Positions 33,462 to 45,146 of a stretch of 64,000 nt of DNA are shown piece after piece. A model generated the notes under the pieces. It was not told the origin of the DNA, searched no databases, and was given only the letters and a program-made list of their open reading frames with translations. Numbering within the stretch: the stretch's first letter is position 1; every line of letters begins with the position of its first letter. The stretch is taken from positions 62,001 to 126,000 of the forward strand of contig CAWHCD010000006.1 of assembly GCA_963828015.1 (NCBI GenBank), in the 5' to 3' direction. The stretch comes from CAVPUA01 sp963828015. GTDB taxonomy: Bacteria; Actinomycetota; Actinomycetes; Mycobacteriales; Jatrophihabitantaceae. A program made the translations under genes and the position numbers.

Positions 33462-34734
33462 GAGTGTGGTTGAAGGGCTGGACCAGCGCGATGCTGAGCT
33501 GGATGCCTGGCTGGCCACTGACCTGACCGCTCTTGATTCGACGACATTGTTGGAGGTGACGCGCCGCTGGGAGGTCCAGGATCGCCGGGCTAGCGCGGTG
33601 CGCCACCGCCTGGTCGGCGAGGTCGAGTCCCGAGGCCTGGCTAGGGATCGCGGGCACCGTGACACGGCGGCGTTGCTGGGTGAGTTGTGGAACGCCGCGC
33701 CGGCCGCAGCGCGGCGTGAGGTTGCCTTGGCGGCGGAGCTGGCCCCGCGCAGCGGCCTTAGCGGGGAGGCGCTAGATCCGATCTTCGCGGTCACCGCCGC
33801 GGCTGAGGCGGCCGGTGAGCTGTCGGCTGCGCACGCGAAGGTGATCATCGACGCGGTCAACAAGCTCCCGACCGACCTCGGCGCCGAGTGGGACGATCGA
33901 CTCGAAGCCGATCTGGTCGCCTCGGCCCGGATGTTCGACCCGGCCCAGCTGACCAAGCTCGGGCGTCGGTATCTGGATCACCTCGACCCCGACGGCACGT
34001 TGCGCGATGAGCGCTACCGGCACCAGCATCGTGGATTCACTATTGCCCAGCGCGCCGACGGCTCCTCCCACGTCGAGGGCGAGTTGACCGCGCCCTGTAC
34101 GCAGGTGCTCCTCGCGTCCTTGGACGCCCTCGCCGGACCGGCGCCGGCCGTCGATGGCACCCCCGACCCGCGCACGCCCGCCGAACGCCGTCATGACGGG
34201 TTCGAAGTCGCACTGCGGCTGGTCCTGCGGGCCAAAGAACTCCCCGACGTCGGCGGCACCGTCGCCACCGTGCTGCTCACCGCCACCGTGGACCAATGGG
34301 ACTCCGAGACCGGGTTGGTCACCACCGGCCACGGATCCCTGATCTCGGTCGCGCAGGCCAAGCGGATCGCCGGCGGCGACCCACTCATCGTGCCGGTCGT
34401 GATCGGGAAGGCGGACGGGATCATCGCCTACGGCACGGGCCAGCGGTTGTTCAACCGCCACCAGCGCTGCGCGATGTACGCCCGGGACAAGGGCTGCACC
34501 TGGCCTGGCTGTGATGCCCCTCCGGTCTGGTGCGAGATTCATCATGTTGAAGGGTGGATCAAGACCGGCCGAACCTCCGTCGACCAAGGCGCCCTGCTCT
34601 GCACAAAGCATCACCAAAATTTGGACTTCAACGGCTGGGTCGGGGTCATGATCAACGGCCGACCCCACTACATCCCACCCGCGTCCCTCGACCCCGACCA
34701 GATACCCCGCCGCAACACCCTGTTCGACGGCTAG
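33454..34734 (+). CDS. DUF222/HNH endonuclease (REP13E12-type)
   Basis: This 426-residue protein has an N-terminal DUF222 helical domain (LEVTRRWEVQDRRASAVRHR to about 300) and a C-terminal HNH nuclease motif (CTWPGCDAPPVWCEIHHVEG, then LLCTKHHQNLDFNGW). Family members in mycobacteria are the 13E12 repeat proteins, several of which are LexA-regulated. Here the LexA box lies over the start codon. The longer upstream frame is rejected, because the promoter leaves no room for it. Role in DNA damage or mobile elements is inferred. Confidence 0.9.
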   Translation: MFESVVEGLDQRDAELDAWLATDLTALDSTTLLEVTRRWEVQDRRASAVRHRLVGEVESRGLARDRGHRDTAALLGELWNAAPAAARREVALAAELAPRSGLSGEALDPIFAVTAAAEAAGELSAAHAKVIIDAVNKLPTDLGAEWDDRLEADLVASARMFDPAQLTKLGRRYLDHLDPDGTLRDERYRHQHRGFTIAQRADGSSHVEGELTAPCTQVLLASLDALAGPAPAVDGTPDPRTPAERRHDGFEVALRLVLRAKELPDVGGTVATVLLTATVDQWDSETGLVTTGHGSLISVAQAKRIAGGDPLIVPVVIGKADGIIAYGTGQRLFNRHQRCAMYARDKGCTWPGCDAPPVWCEIHHVEGWIKTGRTSVDQGALLCTKHHQNLDFNGWVGVMINGRPHYIPPASLDPDQIPRRNTLFDG

Positions 34735-34910
34735 TCCAGGTCCTCGTCGTCGGCGCGGGCCAGCCAGGTGGCGAAGCGCTCGATCGCGACCTCGAACTCC
34801 GGGTGGGCGTCGACGAAGCTCTGCAGGCGATCGGCCACCCAGGCCAGGCTGACCTGCTCCTCGCCGCGTCGCTCGGTGAGTTCCTCCAGGCCGCGGTCGG
34901 TGAAGTACAT
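34731..34910 (-). CDS. DUF6104-type small conserved protein
   Basis: This 59-residue acidic protein begins MYFTDRGLEELTERRGEEQV and ends AIERFATWLARADDEDLD. This matches the short actinobacterial proteins usually encoded near kgd/sucA. It lies three bases downstream of the oxidoreductase gene on the same strand and overlaps the HNH gene tail to tail. Function is unknown. Confidence 0.75.
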   Translation of the reverse strand: MYFTDRGLEELTERRGEEQVSLAWVADRLQSFVDAHPEFEVAIERFATWLARADDEDLD

Positions 34911-34912
34911 CG

Positions 34913-35929
34913 TCAGTCGCCTCGCTCGTAATCAGCTGGGTAGCGCACGCCCAGTTGAGCGCGAGCCTCGTCGAGCAATCCCATGATGGCGACGGTGTCG
35001 TCGAGGGGCACGGCGGCACTCTCGCTCAATCCGGCGTACAGGCACCGCTCGACTTCGGCCACCTCATGCCCGAATCCCTCGTCGGCGGGTGTCGCCGCGA
35101 TGACTTCGGTCTGGCCGTCGTCGGTCCAGATCGTGACTGCGCTGGGGTGGTGCAATCGCGTCTCGACCCGGATCCAGCCGCGGGTACCGGTGACCAGCCC
35201 GGTGTAGGGGCTCTCGACGTGGGCGTCGCAGTACAGCTGGGCCACCGCGCCGTTGCCGTACGTCCATTGCATCGCGGTGCTCAGGTCCGAGCCGGTCGGG
35301 GCGAGCATGCCGCTGGCCTGCACCCGGTCGGGCCGGCCCAGGATCATCCAGGCGAAGTGGACCGGGTAGACGCCGAGGTCGAGCAACGCCCCGCCGCCGG
35401 CGGCCAGGTCGAACAGGCGATGTCCGCGGTCGTACGGGAAGACCTTGCACAGGTCGGCGCGCACCGAGGTGACTTGGCCGATGCGTCCACTCGCAGCGGC
35501 GTCGCGCACGGCCTGGATGAGCGGATTGAGCCGCATCCACATGGCCTCCATGCAGAACAGGTCGCGGCGTCGGGCCTCGGCGACCACCTCGCGGGCCTGG
35601 GCGGCGGTCAGCGTGAACGCCTTCTCGATCAGCAGCGGCTTGCCGGCGCGAAGGGCAGGCAGCGCGACCTCGTGATGCTGGGCGTGGGTGTTGGCGACGT
35701 AGATGACGTCGACGTCACGGTCGGCAAACAGCTCGGCGTAAGAGCCGTAGGAACGGGGGATACCTCGCTCCCGGGCGAACGTGGCCGCCCGGGTCGCGTC
35801 GCGCGCCGCCACCGCGATGATCTCGCTGTGCGCCGACGCGGCGAGGTCGCGGCTCATCTTCGCGGCGATGCCGCCCGCTCCAAGGATGCCCCAGCGGATC
35901 GGACGGGTCGGGTCTAGAGGTGTAGCCAC
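34913..35929 (-). CDS. Gfo/Idh/MocA family oxidoreductase
   Basis: This 338-residue NAD(P)-dependent sugar-type oxidoreductase has the Rossmann motif WGILGAGGIAAKM, then DVIYVANTHAQHHEVALPAL, GKPLLIEKAFTLTAAQA (the EKP-type catalytic Lys), and a C-terminal alpha/beta domain with GGGALLDLGVYPVHF. It resembles dihydrodiol dehydrogenase-like or xylose dehydrogenase-like members. It follows kgd on the same strand by 22 bases. The substrate is unknown. Confidence 0.88.
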   Translation of the reverse strand: MATPLDPTRPIRWGILGAGGIAAKMSRDLAASAHSEIIAVAARDATRAATFARERGIPRSYGSYAELFADRDVDVIYVANTHAQHHEVALPALRAGKPLLIEKAFTLTAAQAREVVAEARRRDLFCMEAMWMRLNPLIQAVRDAAASGRIGQVTSVRADLCKVFPYDRGHRLFDLAAGGGALLDLGVYPVHFAWMILGRPDRVQASGMLAPTGSDLSTAMQWTYGNGAVAQLYCDAHVESPYTGLVTGTRGWIRVETRLHHPSAVTIWTDDGQTEVIAATPADEGFGHEVAEVERCLYAGLSESAAVPLDDTVAIMGLLDEARAQLGVRYPADYERGD

Positions 35930-35951
35930 GAGCCCAACCTATCGCCCGACC

Positions 35952-39602
<3,651 letters not shown>

Positions 39603-39626
39603 GTCGTCGAATCCGCCTCAAGTATT

Positions 39627-39646
39627 TTATCTCGACGTCGAGATAA
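39627..39646. promoter_or_regulatory. Perfect 20-bp palindrome at the kgd promoter
   Basis: TTATCTCGACGTCGAGATAA is fully symmetric and lies 25 bases before the kgd start codon. On the minus strand a possible -35 (CTGAAA, complement of 39648-39653) and -10 (TAAAAT, complement of 39624-39629) flank it with an 18-base spacer. A repressor bound here would occlude polymerase. I cannot name the regulator. Confidence 0.7.
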
Positions 39647-39729
39647 CTTTCAGTATCGGTGCTTAAGGCTACCCTTATCGGACTCGTTCAGCAGTGTTCT
39701 AGGGCTCATCTGATTCACGAGTCGCTCGC

Positions 39730-40239
39730 TCAGCTGGCCGCTCCCGGCGTCTCGACCGGGGTGAAGAGTTCCGCGCAGTCGGTCAGGGAGAGCGAGCGCA
39801 GCAGTGCGGTGTCCACGCCCTGCGTTCCGGCGTTGCGGGCGCTGGCGAACGCGGTGCTCGCCGCCGGGGCGTTGGCGCCGTGCACCGCATCGCGCAGGTC
39901 GGTCATGGGGGTCCGGCCGGCCAGTAGCGAGGCGCGGGCCGGGCCCAGCCAGCGCTGCTCGAGTTCGGCCCCGACCTCGCCGCCGGGTCGTCGGGACGTG
40001 CTCAGTTCACTGACCGTCTTCTCCACGGTGGTGTAGCGATCGGTGGCGTACTGAATCTGGCGCAACGGGCTGCTCGGTGGCTTCAACCCCGCGATGACCT
40101 TGAGCGAGTCGGAGCAGAAGGAGTTGCTGCGGGCGGTGAAACTTGTCGGGCGGCCCACGGCGCAGCCGCTGAGCAGCACCAGTGGCAGGGCGGCAATGAG
40201 CAGACCCAGCCACCTACGGCGTGACCTAGGTGATGTCAC
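39730..40239 (-). CDS. Small lipoprotein, unknown function
   Basis: This 169-residue protein has a signal sequence ending in the lipobox LLSGC (about residue 26), then a helical domain of about 140 residues with SNSFCSDSLKVIAGL and a late Cys (SLTDCAELF). It overlaps the upstream permease gene by 14 bases, which suggests it belongs to the ABC exporter operon. No family is recognised. Confidence 0.7.
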   Translation of the reverse strand: MTSPRSRRRWLGLLIAALPLVLLSGCAVGRPTSFTARSNSFCSDSLKVIAGLKPPSSPLRQIQYATDRYTTVEKTVSELSTSRRPGGEVGAELEQRWLGPARASLLAGRTPMTDLRDAVHGANAPAASTAFASARNAGTQGVDTALLRSLSLTDCAELFTPVETPGAAS

Positions 40240-40978
40240 GGTTCATGGTGAGCCCGGCCCCCAGCAGCGCCATGCCGATGCCCCAGATTAGGAAGCCGAC
40301 GACGCCGCCCCAGATGGGGAACAGATGGACGCCGTTGACCGTCCGATCGGCGTTGGTGGAGGTGACGATTGCGCTCTCGAGGCCGCTGGGCAGATAGGGG
40401 TAGATGTTCTTCACGTAGGGGATGCCGACCACGATGTTCTGCAGGATCAGGATGAAGATCAGCCCGACCGTGACGGCGACGATCTGGTTCTTCAGCAAGG
40501 CGCCGGCGCCCAGGCCCAGCAGGCAATACAGCGCCACGACGACGAAGGCGGCCACGAGCGCGCCGTAGTTGCCCTGCAGCGGCGAATCGATCCCGCGAGC
40601 GGCCAGCCAGGGCAGCGCGATCGCGAGGGTGACGATGGTGCAGACGAGGGCGTACGCCAACCCGACGATGGCGGCGGTGATCAACTTTCCGGAGATCAGG
40701 GCCCAACGCGACGGAGTGGCCAGGACCGTCGGGGTGATCGTCTGGTAGCGGAACTCGGTCGTGACCGACAGGATGCCCAGCACGAACACCGCGATGCCGG
40801 CGACGTGGGCGCTGCCGAGGATGTCGTGCACGTCCGCGGCCAGTTGGAACTGGTGGCTGTCGCTGGTGATCGGGCCGACGATGGCCAGGGCCGTGATCGC
40901 CATGGAGGCCAGCAGGAGCCAGAACCAGACCTGAGTGGTCAGCAGTTTACGAAACTCCGCCCGGATCAGGCCGATCAC
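40226..40978 (-). CDS. ABC-2 type transporter permease
   Basis: This 250-residue integral membrane protein begins MIGLIRAEFRKLLTTQVWFW, the common start of ABC-2 permeases of drug or lantibiotic exporters. About six membrane helices follow (for example IAVFVLGILSVTTEFRYQTI, AAFVVVALYCLLGLGAGALL). It overlaps the ATPase gene by four bases. The substrate is unknown. Confidence 0.88.
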   Translation of the reverse strand: MIGLIRAEFRKLLTTQVWFWLLLASMAITALAIVGPITSDSHQFQLAADVHDILGSAHVAGIAVFVLGILSVTTEFRYQTITPTVLATPSRWALISGKLITAAIVGLAYALVCTIVTLAIALPWLAARGIDSPLQGNYGALVAAFVVVALYCLLGLGAGALLKNQIVAVTVGLIFILILQNIVVGIPYVKNIYPYLPSGLESAIVTSTNADRTVNGVHLFPIWGGVVGFLIWGIGMALLGAGLTMNRDIT

Positions 40979-41949
40979 GCGCCGCCGCCCAGGGCCGAAC
41001 CGACGTGATCGCCGCTGGTCAGGGTGAAGAACAGTTGCTCGAGATCGAGCCGCTCCTCGCGCAACTCGTGCAGCTCGATCCCGGCCCCGAAGGCGATGGC
41101 GCCCACCTGGGCGGCGCTGGCCTGCGGCACCCGCATGCCGGCAGTCTGCCCCGGCGCGGTCGGTACCGCCTCGGCCCGCAGGCCGGCGCGGACCAACGCC
41201 TGATACAGCTCATCCGGCCTCGGCGTACGGACCACCGCCGAGTCCGAGCCGGCGGTGAGTTCGTCGATCGAGCCGGCGCGGATGAGCCGACCCCGGTCGA
41301 GGATGACGACGCGGTCAGCGACTTCCTGCACCTCGTTGAGCTGATGGCTGGACACCAACACGGTGCGTCCTTCGCCAGCCAGATGGCGGAAGAAGCCGCG
41401 CAGCCAGCGGATGCCCTCCGGATCGAGCCCGTTCGCGGGCTCGTCCAGGATCAACACCTGGGGGTCCCCGAGCAGGGTCGCGGCCAGGCCGAGCCGCTGC
41501 CGCATGCCGAGCGAATACTGGCGCACCTTGCGCTTGCCGTCCTGACCCAGGCCGACCAGGTCGAGGACCTCATCGACGCGCGCGTCGGGCAGGCCGGCGG
41601 CGGCGGTCATCACGCGCAGGTGATTGCGCGCCGTGCGGGCCGGATGAAAGCTCGATGCCTCCAGGGCCGCGCCGACGACCTGCAGCGGATGCGGAATATC
41701 GCGATAGGCCAGGCCCGAGATCGTGGCCTGTCCGGAGGTCGGATGCACCAGGCCGAGGATCATCCGCAGTGTCGTGGTCTTCCCGGCCCCGTTCGGCCCG
41801 AGAAATCCGGTGACCGACCCCGGCTCGACGGTGAAGCTGAGGTGTTCGACGGCGTGCGTCTTGCCGAAGGTCTTGGTCAGCTCGCGGACCTCGACGCGTC
41901 CGGTGTCGGCGCGGGCGGATGGTTGCGGCCGCGTCGAGGAGTGGGTCAC
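40975..41949 (-). CDS. ABC transporter ATP-binding protein (ABC-2 exporter)
   Basis: This 324-residue ATPase has GFLGPNGAGKTTTLRMILGL (Walker A), YSLGMRQRLGLAATLLGDPQ (signature), VLILDEPANGLDPEGIRWL (Walker B) and VLVSSHQLNEV (H-loop). A C-terminal extension of about 100 residues is present, as in drug-resistance ATPases of the DrrA type. It is the first gene of a three-gene operon with the permease and a lipoprotein. Confidence 0.92.
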   Translation of the reverse strand: MTHSSTRPQPSARADTGRVEVRELTKTFGKTHAVEHLSFTVEPGSVTGFLGPNGAGKTTTLRMILGLVHPTSGQATISGLAYRDIPHPLQVVGAALEASSFHPARTARNHLRVMTAAAGLPDARVDEVLDLVGLGQDGKRKVRQYSLGMRQRLGLAATLLGDPQVLILDEPANGLDPEGIRWLRGFFRHLAGEGRTVLVSSHQLNEVQEVADRVVILDRGRLIRAGSIDELTAGSDSAVVRTPRPDELYQALVRAGLRAEAVPTAPGQTAGMRVPQASAAQVGAIAFGAGIELHELREERLDLEQLFFTLTSGDHVGSALGGGA

Positions 41950-42004
41950 CGCATCATCAAAGCACGCGGTTCCGGCCCGGCCCCGGCCATCCTCAGCGAG
42001 TCGA

Positions 42005-42592
42005 TCAGTCGGGCACGGTGGCGTTGGACAGCCAGCTTTGCGCCGACGCGACCAGCGATTGATTGACCGGACGAGCGCTCGAGGTGATCACGGCGGTCAG
42101 CTGCCACGCGCCCCGTTGCCCGCTGAAGAGGAAGCGTCGCGACTCGCTCGACCAGAGGGTCGTCGTATCACTTCTGAGGGACTCGGAGTCGCGCTCTTCG
42201 GTGAGCACGATGGTGTAGCTCCCGTCGATCAGAGTGAGCTGCGCGAGGTCCAATACCGGCATTCGGGCGTTGAAGGAGCTGATCGACGCGCTGACCCGGG
42301 CGGCCGGAAATGCGGCGCTCGCGCTTGCGGCGACACCGGTCGGAACGCCGGCAGCGGTCAGGCAGGCATTGGCGACCGCGCATGGATAGACCACGGGGGG
42401 CGCGAGCTGGGAAAACGCGTCGGGTGGCCCGGGCTCCGGAACTGCGCGCGGCGTACTGCTCCGGTTGAGGCCGACATCGATCACCGCCGCCATCAGCAAC
42501 GCGAGCAGTAACACGGCGATCCACCAGGGGCGCCGCGCGCGAGCGGCGACCGGCTCGGGCGGCGGACCGTCCTGGACGACCTCGATGATCAT
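42005..42592 (-). CDS. Single-pass membrane protein with extracellular domain, unknown function
   Basis: This protein of about 195 residues starts MIIEVVQDGPPPEPVAARAR, then has a membrane helix (PWWIAVLLLALLMAAVIDVG) and an outside domain with one possible disulfide (CAVANAC) and many Ser/Thr strands. The ATG at 42592 lies five bases after the stop of the GH1 gene, so they are probably co-transcribed. No family name is possible. Confidence 0.6.
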   Translation of the reverse strand: MIIEVVQDGPPPEPVAARARRPWWIAVLLLALLMAAVIDVGLNRSSTPRAVPEPGPPDAFSQLAPPVVYPCAVANACLTAAGVPTGVAASASAAFPAARVSASISSFNARMPVLDLAQLTLIDGSYTIVLTEERDSESLRSDTTTLWSSESRRFLFSGQRGAWQLTAVITSSARPVNQSLVASAQSWLSNATVPD

Positions 42593-42597
42593 GCTGA

Positions 42598-44025
42598 TCA
42601 GGGTGCCAGCTGATTCGCGGCGACCGTGCGGGCATACCAGTAGCCGGAGTCCTTGATCGTGCGCTCCTGGGTCGCATAGTCGACGTAGACGATCCCGAAG
42701 CGTTGTGAGTAGCCGTAGGCCCACTCGAAGTTGTCGAGCAGCGACCAGAGGTAGTAGCCGCGCACGTCCACGCCGGCCGCGATCGCGTCGAGGATCGCGC
42801 TCAGATGCCCGCGCAGGTAGCTCGTGCGGCGCTCGTCGTGCACCTGCCCGTCCGTCCCGGGCGCGTCGGAGAAGGCGGCGCCGTTCTCGGTGATGGCCAA
42901 CGGCAGCTCGGGGTACTGCTCGTGCACCGCCAGCAGGAGCTCGGTGAGGCTCTCGGCTTCGATGCGCCAGTGGATGTCGGTGTAGGGACCGGCCTGTGGG
43001 GCCGTGAACACGCGGTCGGTTCCCGGGTAGGGAGTTGGATCGTGCGGACCGAGCGTGCGCGCCAGCGACCGGGCGGCGTAGTCGGCTCGGAGCTCAGCGG
43101 TGCTCGCGCACACCCGGGCCGGCGTGTAGTAGTTGACGCCGAGCAGCTCGATCGGCTGGCGGATCAGCTCCAGGTCACCATCGAGGACGAAGGACCAGTC
43201 GGTGCTTTCCGCGGTCTGCTCGATGACCCCCGCGGGATATCGGCCCTGCAGGATCGGTTGCAGAAACACCTGGTTGCTCAAGACCTCGGCCAGTTCGGCC
43301 GCCGCCTGGTCGGCCGGCGCATCGCTCGCGGCTCGAACATTGGCCAGGTTGAGTGTGATCGAGATCGAGGCCGGCCCAGGCAGGGTGGCGCGCAGGGCGC
43401 TCGTGCCGAGCCCGTGCGCGAGGTTGAGGTGATGCACCGCCGCGAGCGCCTGTGCATGGTCGGTGATTCCGGGCGCGTGGGCACCGGATGAGTAGCCCAG
43501 ATAGGCGGAGCACCAGGGCTCGTTCAACGTCGAATAGGTGCTGACCCGATCGCCGAGGGTGCGCGCGACGATCGCGGCGTATTCGGCGAAGCGGTAGCTG
43601 GTATCCCGCGCCGCCCAGCCGCCCAGTTCCTGTAACGGCTGGGGAAGATCCCAGTGATACAGGGTCACGAACGGAGCGATCCCCGCCTCGAGCAACGTGT
43701 CGACGAGCCGCGAGTAGAAGTCCAGGCCGCGCTGGTTGGCCGTCCCGGCCCCGGACGGGACGATCCGTGGCCAGGCGATCGAGAAGCGGTAGCTGTGCAG
43801 GCCGAGCTGCGCGAGCAGCGCGACGTCGCCGTCTACCCGGTGGTAGTGATCGTCGGCGATGTCGCCGGTGTCGCCCCCCAGGATCTTGCCGGGCGTGTGG
43901 CTGAAGGTGTCCCAGATGGAGGGCTGCCGCCCGTCCTCGGCCACTGCCCCTTCGATCTGATAAGCAGCGGTGGCCGCCCCCCACACGAAGGTGTCCGGGA
44001 AATCACGAACCGCGTCGGCCGTCAC
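42598..44025 (-). CDS. Beta-glucosidase, glycoside hydrolase family 1
   Basis: This 475-residue cytosolic GH1 enzyme hydrolyses beta-glucosides. The N-terminal signature FVWGAATAAYQIEGAVAEDG, the acid/base Glu in STLNEPW (Glu169) and the nucleophile in AITENGA (Glu380) are all present, with YLWSLLDNFEWAYGY near the end. No signal peptide is seen. No sugar transporter or regulator is adjacent, so the natural substrate is unclear. Confidence 0.95.
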   Translation of the reverse strand: MTADAVRDFPDTFVWGAATAAYQIEGAVAEDGRQPSIWDTFSHTPGKILGGDTGDIADDHYHRVDGDVALLAQLGLHSYRFSIAWPRIVPSGAGTANQRGLDFYSRLVDTLLEAGIAPFVTLYHWDLPQPLQELGGWAARDTSYRFAEYAAIVARTLGDRVSTYSTLNEPWCSAYLGYSSGAHAPGITDHAQALAAVHHLNLAHGLGTSALRATLPGPASISITLNLANVRAASDAPADQAAAELAEVLSNQVFLQPILQGRYPAGVIEQTAESTDWSFVLDGDLELIRQPIELLGVNYYTPARVCASTAELRADYAARSLARTLGPHDPTPYPGTDRVFTAPQAGPYTDIHWRIEAESLTELLLAVHEQYPELPLAITENGAAFSDAPGTDGQVHDERRTSYLRGHLSAILDAIAAGVDVRGYYLWSLLDNFEWAYGYSQRFGIVYVDYATQERTIKDSGYWYARTVAANQLAP

Positions 44026-44180
44026 CTGGCCAAGCTATCCCAGCCGGGCAGTGACGGCAGGGATTTTTTTGTCCCGATTGGCGGCTTGACGGGTCACTAC
44101 TCGTGCCACGGGTACCACTGCTGGTGACCGATACCGAGTTGTGCTTGTCGCTAGGACTATTTGCCTGAGATGATTGGTGT

Positions 44181-44249
44181 GAAGGCGTGGCGGGGGCTCG
44201 CTTTCACCCCCCGTCCCCCGGAGGAAGAGTCGAACCCGCCACGTCCTTC
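44181..44249. repeat. Long-range hairpin (a) with inner G/C-rich loop
   Basis: GAAGGCGTGGCGGG (44181-44194) pairs with CCCGCCACGTCCTTC (44235-44249) with one bulged base. The 40-base loop holds GC-rich blocks and GTCGAA before the right arm. The overall shape recalls a tRNA-sized structure, but no tRNA arms can be drawn. Confidence 0.5.
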
Positions 44250-44415
44250 TCTGCTGAATCGCTCCAGTTCTGCGCTGATGTCGCGTATCGACCAGAACGT
44301 GGTGACCGGTCCCGCGAGCCCCCAGTGGACGGGCGCGGAGTAGCCCGAGAATCTCCTGAGATCAACCCTCGACGTGTGCTTGACGGTTTGGCTTGCGGAC
44401 GCAACGATATCTATC

Positions 44416-44452
44416 GAACGCCCGGACCGAACCCCCGTCGGTTCGGGCGTTC
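44416..44452. terminator. Hairpin (b) with C-rich loop
   Basis: GAACGCCCGGACCGA pairs with TCGGTTCGGGCGTTC over 15 positions with one G-T pair; the loop is ACCCCCG. It shares the loop context CGAACCCCCG and the closing CCCGG/CGGGC pairs with hairpin (e), 470 bases away. It is terminator-like, without a T-run. Confidence 0.55.
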
Positions 44453-44510
44453 TCATATTCTGAGGTGCGGCCAGCGTGACTTGTCCGCCGGCATCGGCGG
44501 CGGAATTGGC

Positions 44511-44540
44511 AATGCCCCGCCCGTGATCGGGCGAGGCATT
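44511..44540. repeat. Hairpin (c) followed by GAACCCCC
   Basis: AATGCCCCGCCCG and CGGGCGAGGCATT pair over 13 positions with one mismatch around a TGAT loop. GAACCCCC follows immediately at 44541-44548. Confidence 0.5.
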
Positions 44541-44643
44541 GAACCCCCACTGCTGCACGTAATCTCGGCGGGCCTACGGGAGCCGATCGGAGTTCGATCA
44601 AGGCTCTTGGCCGGGTTGCCGGTCGCCGTCGACGGGCCCGCGT

Positions 44644-44666
44644 GAAGAACACCCCCGTGCTTCTTC
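44644..44666. repeat. Hairpin (d) with CCCC loop
   Basis: GAAGAACAC and GTGCTTCTTC form an imperfect stem with one unpaired base around a CCCC loop. Confidence 0.4.
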
Positions 44667-44887
44667 CCTGCGTGCTGCCGTGTTAGTAACCAGCCCCGAA
44701 ATGATTGCACACAGTGACGAGAGCTGTCAATACGGGGCCGGAATCCGATAATTTGATCACCCAAAGTAGCCATGGCGACGAGAGGGGCAACCGTCCGCAG
44801 TCTCTCTTCGGAGTCAAATTCCTGGCTGGCTTGACTTAGTTTTCACATCGGGCTTGACAGCAGGTATTTGGTCGGTCACGCTATAAA

Positions 44888-44924
44888 AGAAGCCCGGATC
44901 GAACCCCCGACGATCCGGGCTTCT
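44888..44924. terminator. Hairpin (e), perfect 14-bp stem
   Basis: AGAAGCCCGGATCG (44888-44901) and CGATCCGGGCTTCT (44911-44924) pair perfectly. The loop is AACCCCCGA. It resembles a factor-independent terminator and shares the loop with hairpin (b) while the stems differ by paired substitutions. Confidence 0.6.
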
Positions 44925-45070
44925 CTATGTCCGGCCCGGCCCCGGGCTGGACGGAAACCACGCAACGTAGTTCCGTCCTGGGCGCTCGGGTGGCTACTGC
45001 GCGATCACGAGCGCTCGGCCATTCCCGACCTTTCCAGCCGGCTCCATCTCGGCGATCGGCCCAAACGCCA

Positions 45071-45126
45071 GCCGCCCCTAGCCGGATGCCCCGGGATCGT
45101 TCGCGGGGCATCCGGCTAGGGGCGGC
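45071..45126. terminator. Hairpin (f), perfect 23-bp stem after the monooxygenase gene
   Basis: Bases 45071-45093 and 45104-45126 are perfectly complementary, with a 10-base loop. The stem starts with GCCGCCCCTAGCC. It begins 21 bases past the stop of the minus-strand monooxygenase gene, the expected place for its terminator. No T-run is present. Confidence 0.7.
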
Positions 45127-45146
45127 AGCGTGCAGTGAGTTGGCTT

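Larger units (their letters stand above)
44026..45146. other. Gene-free 1.1-kb region rich in hairpins
   Basis: No frame here has family features. At least six strong inverted repeats occur, listed separately, and several carry GAACCCC-type sequence in or next to the loop. The region lies between the convergent-facing ends of a GH1 gene start and a monooxygenase gene end, so it holds at least the GH1 promoter and the monooxygenase terminator. Confidence 0.7.

Noticed and set aside
44181..44249. Possible tRNA or selenocysteine-tRNA on the minus strand, because of GGGTTCGACTC and GC-rich arms
   Set aside because: No complementary T-stem, D-arm or anticodon arm can be drawn around the T-loop-like sequence; only the outer stem pairs.
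44400..44930. Integron attC-like array
   Set aside because: The conserved attC core bases (RYYYAAC and GTTRRRY) are absent and no integron integrase or cassette genes are nearby.
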